A DNA stretch of 64,000 nt from positions 1 through 64,000 of the forward strand of contig NZ_QOHI01000007.1 of the NCBI RefSeq assembly GCF_003319095.1, read 5' to 3'. Shown piece by piece: positions 59,238-64,000 of this stretch. A program made the position numbers and the translations under genes. Numbering within the stretch: position 1 is the stretch's first letter; every line of letters starts with the position of its first letter. Below the pieces are notes generated by a model, which had not been told where the DNA came from, did no database searches, and worked only from the letters and a program-made list of their open reading frames with translations. The stretch comes from Blastococcus sp. TBT05-19. GTDB lineage: Bacteria; Actinomycetota; Actinomycetes; Mycobacteriales; Geodermatophilaceae.

Positions 59238-59275
59238 AAGGCCCCCGTCCTCCATCTCTGGAGGGGCGGGGGCCT
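59238..59275. terminator. Bidirectional terminator between convergent operons
   Basis: AAGGCCCCCG/CGGGGGCCTT with an inner CCTCC/GGAGG around ATCTCT, 13 nt after the partner gene and 22 nt before the end of the leftward gene at 59298. It ends both the rightward and the leftward transcripts of the element. Confidence 0.85.
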
Positions 59276-59297
59276 TCATGCGTTGCGGAGGCCTGCA

Positions 59298-59636
59298 CTA
59301 CACCGCGCCGCCGTGGTCGCGGCTCCACCGGAGTCCGGCGGCCCGATCCTCCGGCGTCACGGCCCTAAGCACCCACGACGGGCTCTGCCCTGGCTTCGCG
59401 GGTGCCTTCCTCAGGCGCCCGAGGACGGCGCTACCAGCGCTCGCGGCGAGCTGGTTCCGGAGGAGTCTGGCGGCGATGGGCACTTCTAGATCGACGCTGC
59501 CCTTGTGTGGCCCGTCCAGGACGTGGACATCAGCGACCACGGCGCCTCGGTCGCCCCGGCACTCCACCGCCGTCACACCATGGACACGGAACGCGAGAAG
59601 GGCGCCGTCCAGGGCGGCCCAGTCCCCGGCAGTCAC
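59298..59636 (-). CDS. Hypothetical 112-residue protein, leftward operon
   Basis: Starts GTG overlapping the stop of the upstream 77-residue gene (GTGA). Beta-rich (ALLAFRVHGVTAVECRGDRG, AVVADVHVLDGPHKGSVDLE), then a basic helical part with AARLLRNQL and RLRKAPAKPG. Small SH3-like or OB-like fold possible. Unknown function. Confidence 0.62.
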   Translation of the reverse strand: MTAGDWAALDGALLAFRVHGVTAVECRGDRGAVVADVHVLDGPHKGSVDLEVPIAARLLRNQLAASAGSAVLGRLRKAPAKPGQSPSWVLRAVTPEDRAAGLRWSRDHGGAV

Positions 59637-59866
59637 GCGGTGAGGCAGTCGGCGAGGGCCGCCAAGGTCTCGTCCGCGACGTCATCCCCGGCGACGCCGT
59701 GGAGCACCGCCGCCACGTCCTCGGAGGTAACGGCGTCATCAGACAGGACCGCCGCGACGACGGCGCGGGCCTCGGCGAGAAGGAGGCCGTGGAGGCCCTG
59801 GCCCTGGCGCTCGATGTCCTCGGCGGACAGGGGCTCAACATCGGGGCGGACGGCAGGCAAGATCAT
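59633..59866 (-). CDS. Hypothetical 77-residue acidic protein
   Basis: MILPAVRPDVEPLSAEDIER, then QGLHGLLLAEARAVVAAVLS and SEDVAAVLHGVAGDDVADET. Helical and acidic. ATG preceded by AGAGGAAGCCCACC. The palindrome CCCCACGTCGTGGGG (about 59938-59952) upstream could be an operator. Coupled to the 112-residue gene. Confidence 0.6.
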   Translation of the reverse strand: MILPAVRPDVEPLSAEDIERQGQGLHGLLLAEARAVVAAVLSDDAVTSEDVAAVLHGVAGDDVADETLAALADCLTA

Positions 59867-60097
59867 GGTGGGCTTCCTCTGGTCAGTCAGGGGGAGTCAA
59901 GGCCCTCGGGTCCGGCTGCAACCGGGCCTGGGGGCCGCCCCACGTCGTGGGGCTGAGACGGGACCATAGCCGCGACAAGGGGCGGAATGTCACCGCAAAC
60001 TTTCCGCCGCTCTCGGTGGGAGCCGACGACCTGCGAAGAGGAGCCGTAGACAGTCTCGGTGGCGGCGTGTCGGGCGGACGCCTGCATCGCCGATAAA

Positions 60098-60134
60098 GGA
60101 GCCCCCGTCTCACGGGGAGCGAGACGGGGGCCTA
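60098..60134 (-). terminator. Terminator after the HHxGDH small gene
   Basis: GCCCCCGTCTC and GAGACGGGGGC form an 11-bp stem with a 9-nt loop, followed on the minus strand by TCCTTTAT, close to a U-run. Lies 4 nt after the stop of 60138-60323. The remaining gap 59867-60097 has no recognisable gene. Confidence 0.8.
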
Positions 60135-60137
60135 CAC

Positions 60138-60323
60138 CTACAGCTCCAGCGGCCAGACGGCCACCACCATCAGGCCCGTCCCGGCGACGTGGTCGCCGTC
60201 ATGGTGGGGCTCCATGGTGCAGATGAACCCCCAGTCGTCGGGATCGCCTGCGTCACAGCACGGCGTCTCGTCGGTCCGATTCGGACGCGGGTCGGGGTCG
60301 CCAACCTTGTAAAGCATGGGCAC
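60138..60323 (-). CDS. Small Cys/His protein of actinophage type
   Basis: A 61-residue protein: MLYKVGDPDPRPNRTDETPC, then CDAGDPDDWGFICTMEPHHD and GDHVAGTGLMVVAVW. The C-x(n)-HxGDHVA ending is a pattern I associate with small proteins of actinobacterial phages, where Cys and His probably bind zinc. GTG start with AGGAGG 6 nt upstream. Role unknown. Confidence 0.68.
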   Translation of the reverse strand: MPMLYKVGDPDPRPNRTDETPCCDAGDPDDWGFICTMEPHHDGDHVAGTGLMVVAVWPLEL

Positions 60324-60361
60324 GAGGGACCTCCTAGCGAGGAGACGCCCCGGCGAGCGGA

Positions 60362-60457
60362 CTACTCGCCGACGAGGACGTCTAGGTCCCCGAGGCCGCC
60401 CAATCCGCCCCGCGTCTCCGCCGCTGGCGCACCAGTGGGGCTGGGACTCGTCTGCAT
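60362..60457 (-). CDS. 31-residue leaderless small protein
   Basis: MQTSPSPTGAPAAETRGGLG, then GLGDLDVLVGE. The ATG sits 7 nt after a TAGGGT -10 hexamer (60465-60470), which predicts a leaderless transcript and supports the start. First gene of the leftward element operon. Too small for domain calls. Confidence 0.5.
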   Translation of the reverse strand: MQTSPSPTGAPAAETRGGLGGLGDLDVLVGE

Positions 60458-60471
60458 GACATAGACCCTAG

Positions 60472-60487
60472 TGCGTCATGTGACGCA
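60472..60487. promoter_or_regulatory. Operator palindrome at the leftward operon promoter
   Basis: TGCGTCA-TG-TGACGCA: a perfect 7-bp inverted repeat with a 2-bp spacer directly upstream of the TAGGGT -10 hexamer (60465-60470). It is in the right place for a repressor or activator of the leftward genes and lies 86 bp from the attR crossover, so it could also touch integration control. No repressor gene was recognised. Confidence 0.6.
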
Positions 60488-60554
60488 GCAGAGATCTCCG
60501 CCAGCCGGGATGCTGCCGACGGCCGTGCTCCGGGTGGCATGTGAGCTACTTCAG

Positions 60555-61997
60555 CTAGTTGCAGGTACTGCGCACCCGCAGCACGCGGTCGAAACCGCGC
60601 ACGGAGATCGCTCCCCGCTCCAGCGCCCGCTCGGCGAGCCGGAGCGACGCCCGCGGAACGGCGAACCGCTCCCGCAGCATCCGCCCCGGCACCTCGCTGT
60701 TCAGCGCGAGGCCGGTGCCGACCAGCCGCTCCCCCGCCACCGCCCGCGCCTCGGCCACCCGACCGGCGACGACGGCGGTGGACTCCGGCGCCGGCAGCCC
60801 GTCCAGCCACGCCGCTCGGGTGACGGGCGGGAGCTCGACCCGCAGGTCGACCCGGTCGAGCAGCGGCCCGGACAGCCTCGCCTGGTACCTCCGCCGCTCC
60901 AGCGGGCTGCAGGTGCACGCGGTGTCGCCCGCCGCGCTCGCGCAGGGGCAGGGGTTGGCGGCCAGCACCAGCTGCGCCCGGCACGGGAACGTGGCCGCTC
61001 CCGACGCCCGCTGGATGGTGACCTGACCCCGCTCCAGCGGCTGGCGCAGGGTGTCGAGCACGGCCCGCGGGAACTCGGGAGCCTCGTCCAGGAACAAGAC
61101 ACCTCGGTGAGCCCGGCAGAGGGCACCGGGTCGGATCTGACCCGAGCCACCTCCGACGAGGGCCGCCATCGTGGCGGAGTGGTGCGGTGCCTCGAACGTC
61201 GGCCGGGTGACCAGCGGCGCCTCCGCCGGGAGGGTGCCGGCGATCGAGTGGATCGCGGTCACCTCGAGCGCGGCCTGCTCGTCCAGCGCGGGCAACAGCC
61301 CCGGGAGCCGCTCGGCGAGCATCGTCTTGCCCGCCCCGGGCGGTCCGGCGAGGTACAGGTGGTGGCCACCCGCGGCGGCCACCTCGACCGCCCGCCGTCC
61401 CGCCGCCTGCCCGACGACATCGCCGAGGTCAGGGACGGGTGCTTCGGGGGGCAGCTCGCCCCGCAGGTGCGGCTCCAGGGGCGCCGCGCCCTTGAGGTGC
61501 CCCACGAGCTGGGTGAGCGTCTCGACGGCCAGGACCTGGATCCGGTCGACGAGCGCGGCCTCGGCGGCGTTGGCCACCGGGACGACGACCTGCTCGTGAC
61601 CCGCCCGTGCCGCGGCCAACACCGCCGGCAGCACGCCGCGGATACCGCGCACCGACCCGTCGAGCCCGAGCTCGCCCAGCAGCACCATCCGGTCGACCGC
61701 CCGCCGCGGCACCGTGCCCGCGGCGGCCAGCACCGCGGCGGCCAGGGCGAGGTCGAACCCGCTCCCCTGCTTCGGCATCGACGCCGGGGAGAGGCCGATG
61801 GTGATCCGACGGGCCGGGAACTCCCCTCCGGCGTTGGTGATCGCCGCACGCACGCGGTCCACCGACTGCCGCACCACGGCATCGGGCAGGCCGACGAGCG
61901 CGACACCCGGGAGGCCGGCGGCGATGTCCACCTCCACCTCGACCATCGCGCCCCGGACGCCGGCGAGACCGACCGACCAGGTGCGGGCGAGGGTCAC
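60555..61997 (-). CDS. comM: ComM/YifB AAA+ ATPase, 3' end interrupted
   Basis: Mg-chelatase-like AAA+ helicase that in other bacteria speeds branch migration in natural transformation. Residues 1-170 form the Lon-like domain (VEVEVDIAAGLPGVALVGLP), then Walker A GPPGAGKTML, Walker B VLFLDEAPEF and ANPCPC, and the C-terminal chelatase helices. Native sequence stops at residue 475 (LRV), then RSTCN from the element and a stop, giving 480 residues against an inferred native 506. The lost 32 residues hold the conserved VAWTLADL helix. The GTG start overlaps the yraN stop (GTGA). Confidence 0.93.
   Translation of the reverse strand: MTLARTWSVGLAGVRGAMVEVEVDIAAGLPGVALVGLPDAVVRQSVDRVRAAITNAGGEFPARRITIGLSPASMPKQGSGFDLALAAAVLAAAGTVPRRAVDRMVLLGELGLDGSVRGIRGVLPAVLAAARAGHEQVVVPVANAAEAALVDRIQVLAVETLTQLVGHLKGAAPLEPHLRGELPPEAPVPDLGDVVGQAAGRRAVEVAAAGGHHLYLAGPPGAGKTMLAERLPGLLPALDEQAALEVTAIHSIAGTLPAEAPLVTRPTFEAPHHSATMAALVGGGSGQIRPGALCRAHRGVLFLDEAPEFPRAVLDTLRQPLERGQVTIQRASGAATFPCRAQLVLAANPCPCASAAGDTACTCSPLERRRYQARLSGPLLDRVDLRVELPPVTRAAWLDGLPAPESTAVVAGRVAEARAVAGERLVGTGLALNSEVPGRMLRERFAVPRASLRLAERALERGAISVRGFDRVLRVRSTCN
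60563..60585. repeat. attR junction (comM main part)
   Basis: Element sequence ends in GTACTGCGC and comM sequence starts ACCCGCAGCACG on the plus strand; the shared AC is at 60574-60575. On the minus strand comM runs to LRV (GTG codon using the shared GT) and then reads six element codons (RSTCN, stop). Confidence 0.85.
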
Positions 61998-62353
61998 GAG
62001 AACGCCCCGCGGAGGTGGGTGACCACTGCCGGCTGCCCGCGGCGCACGAGCACGCCGACGACGTCGAAGCGCACGTCGCGGGCGTGCTCGTCGTGGGCGG
62101 CGAGCCAGCGCTGCGCGAGCACCCGGATCCGCCGCTGCTTGGCGAACGTGACCGCCTCCGCCGGGTGTCCGTACCCGAGGCCGCGGCGGGCCTTCACCTC
62201 GCAGAAGACGAGGGCGTTCCCGTCGCGGGCGACGAGGTCGATCTCGCCCTCGCGGCAGCGCCAGTTGCGGTCGAGTACGCGGAGTCCGACGTCGGTCAGG
62301 TAGGCGACAGCGATCTGCTCGCCGCGGGCGCCGAGCTGAGTGGTGGGAGGCAC
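61994..62353 (-). CDS. YraN/UPF0102 nuclease-like protein
   Basis: A 119-residue restriction-endonuclease-like fold protein: GARGEQIAVAYL, NWRCREGEIDLVARDG (E-x-D) and VFCEVKARRGLGYG (ExK), followed by AVTFAKQRRIRVLA. Catalytic acidic and Lys residues are intact. The yraN-comM-dprA order is conserved across actinobacteria. Function unknown. Confidence 0.92.
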   Translation of the reverse strand: MPPTTQLGARGEQIAVAYLTDVGLRVLDRNWRCREGEIDLVARDGNALVFCEVKARRGLGYGHPAEAVTFAKQRRIRVLAQRWLAAHDEHARDVRFDVVGVLVRRGQPAVVTHLRGAFS

Positions 62354-62447
62354 CCCTCGACGGTGCCGCGCCGGACGGTCCCGGCGAAGGGGTCGCCGGC
62401 ATCTGTGGACGGCGCCGGCGCCTGTGGAGGATGAGCGGCGGGGCGGG

Positions 62448-63035
62448 TCAGGGCGCAGGCTGAAGCTGCAGACCTGCGGCGAGGTGGTCCAGGTCGGCGA
62501 GGAGGAGCTCGGCCTCGCGCGGATCGGGCAGCGCCGTGGTCAGCGCCCACGCGCCCTCGTCGCACGGGAAGACGTAGGCGATGTGGTCGGACACGTTGCC
62601 GGTGTCGGCCGACCAGGCGCGCTGCCGGATCCGGATCCGTCGCAGCCCCGTGCCGGTCGACTGCTCGACCTGCGGCGGCAGCAGCTGTTGCTCGGCGGGC
62701 AGCAGGAACTCCTCGACGATGCTCTCGTCCTCGGTCTCCGGCGGGTAGCGCAGCCCGATCAGGCGGACGCAGGCACGGACGCCCTCGGACGGATCCGGGC
62801 AGAACACGAAGGCGCCGAAGCTGGGCACCGCGAAGGCCGCCTTGCCCAGCACCGTGTACTCGGCCGCCAGGATCTCCGCGTCGAGCGGGGACGGCTCCAC
62901 CCCGGCCAGCTCCCAGCTCCGCCGGGCCGCGGCGGAGGCCCAGTCCGCGAGGTCGTCGTCCGGACCCATGTGGGACCACGCCGCGGAGAAGCCGACGACG
63001 ACGTCGGGCGGCCCGCCGGTCAGGTCAGCACCCAC
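62448..63035 (-). CDS. Hypothetical 195-residue protein
   Basis: Mixed alpha/beta, acidic protein with FSAAWSHMGPDDDLADWASA at the start and AVPSFGAFVFCPDPSEGVRA, then SDHIAYVFPCDEGAWALTTA toward the C-terminus. No signal peptide or membrane segment. GTG at 63035 gives a 16-bp overlap with the upstream gene; ATG 62970 is an alternative. It follows two other unknown genes with GTGA overlaps, suggesting one operon. I do not recognise it. Confidence 0.65.
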   Translation of the reverse strand: MGADLTGGPPDVVVGFSAAWSHMGPDDDLADWASAAARRSWELAGVEPSPLDAEILAAEYTVLGKAAFAVPSFGAFVFCPDPSEGVRACVRLIGLRYPPETEDESIVEEFLLPAEQQLLPPQVEQSTGTGLRRIRIRQRAWSADTGNVSDHIAYVFPCDEGAWALTTALPDPREAELLLADLDHLAAGLQLQPAP

Positions 63036-63631
63036 CGCAGGCTCCCGCCCATGACGTCGAAGAGCTTCACCAAGGGCGGCCCGAGCTGCTCGACCGGCGT
63101 GGTGAAGGTGAGCAGCAGCAGGTCGTCGGATCCCGGCACGGGGACGAAGAAGTCGACCTGCGTCACGGTCAGCACGCCGCCGGGTCCGCCGTCCTCGGCG
63201 GGCACCTCCTCCCGCCGCGACGTGAGCCGGCGGACGGCACGGGCCCCCGCGACCTCGACCACGCCCAGCTCGCGGACCTGCACGCCCTCGCCGCCGGATC
63301 CCAGCGTGCGGAGCAGCGACTCGAACGTGCCGTCGCCGCGTCCGCGCACGTGCGTGATCAGCCCCGATGCCGGCACCGGCCGGCCGGCGACCGGGTCGAC
63401 GCTGAGCAGGACGTCGATCCCGCCCTGCCGGGCCGCGGCCTCGATGGCCGCGGTGAGTTCCCGGGTCAGCCATGCCCGCAGCTCCGCTCGTCGCGGGGCG
63501 GGCAGGTCGCGCACCCGCTCGGTGACGAGGTTCTTGATCCGCAGCGGCGCCCGCCCGTCCAGGGGGACGCGCGCCCATCCCGGCGGCAGCAGGATCCGGA
63601 AGTCGCTGACGGCGCGGGCCGGTGCCGTCAC
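63020..63631 (-). CDS. Hypothetical 203-residue protein
   Basis: Begins VSDFRILLPPGWARVPLDGR, a phrase typical of small soluble actinobacterial proteins that follow a LPPGW pattern; C-terminus VDFFVPVPGSDDLLLLTFTT then GGSLRWVLT. Probably an alpha/beta protein. GTG start within the preceding stop (GTGA). Seen in a three-gene overlapping set; a link to secretion or envelope is only a guess. Confidence 0.65.
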   Translation of the reverse strand: MTAPARAVSDFRILLPPGWARVPLDGRAPLRIKNLVTERVRDLPAPRRAELRAWLTRELTAAIEAAARQGGIDVLLSVDPVAGRPVPASGLITHVRGRGDGTFESLLRTLGSGGEGVQVRELGVVEVAGARAVRRLTSRREEVPAEDGGPGGVLTVTQVDFFVPVPGSDDLLLLTFTTPVEQLGPPLVKLFDVMGGSLRWVLT

Positions 63632-63984
63632 CGCGCACCTGCCAGTGGCATGGACCAGCGGTCCACGATGGCGACCCGGTTCGCGCGGTCCTCGGCGGCC
63701 TGCTCCCGCGCACCACCGGCCGCCTCCGGGAGATCCGCCACCGCCTTGCCGGTCAGGTAGAGGTTCGGGGCGGTCACCGCACCGACCACCATCACGTCGG
63801 CCAGCACGGTCAGCGCGGTCAGCTGAGCCCCCGCGCCGCCGGCCGTGCGGGTCCGGTGGATCGCGGACAGGGCCGCTGCGAGGTCCTCGTCCACGAAGGT
63901 GACCCCCCGGGTGAGCCGGGTGCCGGCGCCCGCGCCCGTCACGACGGCGCCACCCGTGCGGGCTCCCGCGAGACGCGTGCTCAC
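63628..63984 (-). CDS. Hypothetical 118-residue protein
   Basis: Ala/Gly/Thr-rich start (TRLAGARTGGAVVTGAGAGT), then a helical region DEDLAAALSAIHRTR and AQLTALTVLADVMVVGAVTA, ending RANRVAIVDRWSMPLAGAR. Could be a small WXG-like helical partner, but no WxG is present. GTG start overlaps the stop of a further gene that runs off the right edge. Confidence 0.6.
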   Translation of the reverse strand: MSTRLAGARTGGAVVTGAGAGTRLTRGVTFVDEDLAAALSAIHRTRTAGGAGAQLTALTVLADVMVVGAVTAPNLYLTGKAVADLPEAAGGAREQAAEDRANRVAIVDRWSMPLAGAR

Positions 63985-64000
63985 CCCGAGCGCGCCGCGA
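63981..64000 (-). CDS. Last codons of a gene running off the right edge
   Basis: On the minus strand the frame ends AARSG and TGA, with the TGA overlapping the next GTG (GTGA), as at nearly every junction of this block. Only five codons are inside the window, so this rests on the overlap pattern. Confidence 0.4.

Larger units (their letters stand above)
45053..60575 (+). mobile_element. 15.5-kb serine-integrase element, probable phage satellite, in comM
   Basis: Both ends are defined by the split comM gene. Contents from attL: serine integrase, two small proteins, hairpin-rich region, SF3 helicase, iteron-like repeats, four proteins of unknown function, HNH, terminase small subunit, small genes, tape measure protein, NTase-plus-partner pair, all rightward; then four leftward small genes up to attR. 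Terminase large subunit, portal, protease, capsid, head-tail connectors, tail tube, tail chaperone, tail tip, holin and lysin genes are not seen. The integrase, att sites and most reading frames look intact, so this is not a decayed prophage. A satellite of a siphophage is the best reading. Deletion derivative of a larger prophage is the alternative. Confidence 0.88.

Noticed and set aside
59883-60113. Leftward 76-residue frame
   Set aside because: Arg/Pro-rich shadow with no ribosome site, overlapping a terminator and promoter-like sequence.
45053-60575. Complete functional prophage
   Set aside because: No large terminase, portal, capsid, tail tube, tail tip or lysis gene could be found on either strand.

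Overview
The window is chromosomal DNA of a very GC-rich actinobacterium. Gene order matches the conserved actinobacterial translation and isoprenoid block (rimP-nusA-ylxR-infB-rbfA-truB-ribF-rpsO-pnp; dxr-rseP-ispG; rpsB-tsf-pyrH-frr-cdsA-rlmN; whiG-xerC-dprA-comM-yraN). GTG starts, four-base GTGA start/stop overlaps and a whiG-type sigma factor point to a sporulating or motile actinobacterium. Geodermatophilaceae (Blastococcus, Modestobacter, Geodermatophilus) is my best guess, but I could not test it. No tRNA, CRISPR array or insertion sequence was recognised.

Regions, left to right. (1) 1-302: no gene; a promoter and an rRNA-leader-like sequence face the left edge. (2) 303-18068: a leftward housekeeping run with dapB, a VanZ-like protein, an M16 protease, pnp, rpsO, ribF, ilvE, an MhuD-like heme oxygenase, truB, a MATE transporter, a DHH phosphoesterase, rbfA, DUF503, infB, ylxR, nusA and rimP. 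(3) 18336-28252: two small rightward genes (lipoprotein, DUF4439), then leftward PBP-GNAT-ispG-rseP-dxr, then rightward envelope genes (DUF2631, an LANTG surface protein, an LCP protein). (4) 28260-38922: VIT transporter, rlmN, PPK2, SpoU methylase, DUF2332, a DUF952-GNAT fusion, cdsA, frr, pyrH, tsf, rpsB. (5) 39263-44959: M23 peptidase, methyltransferases, an ArsR regulator with its operator, whiG, xerC, dprA. (6) 45055-60573: a 15.5-kb integrated element. (7) 60555-64000: interrupted comM, yraN and four genes of unknown function.

The main discovery is the element. A large serine recombinase has inserted it into the 3' end of comM. The last 33 comM codons lie in the correct frame against dprA at the far end, and rejoining the halves across a shared GT dinucleotide restores a 506-residue ComM. 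The element carries an SF3 (D5/P4-like) helicase, iteron-like repeats, an HNH protein, a probable terminase small subunit, a complete 1054-residue tape measure protein with an embedded M15-like peptidase domain, a nucleotidyltransferase-plus-partner pair, and many small genes. I see no terminase large subunit, portal, capsid, tail tube, tail tip or lysis genes. That set fits a phage satellite that replicates itself, redirects packaging through its own small terminase and supplies its own tail ruler, better than it fits a full prophage.

A second finding is a family of four two-tier hairpins placed 0-7 nt after the stop codons of DUF503, infB, tsf and rpsB. Their arm sequences differ but stay paired, and the loop and flanks are conserved.
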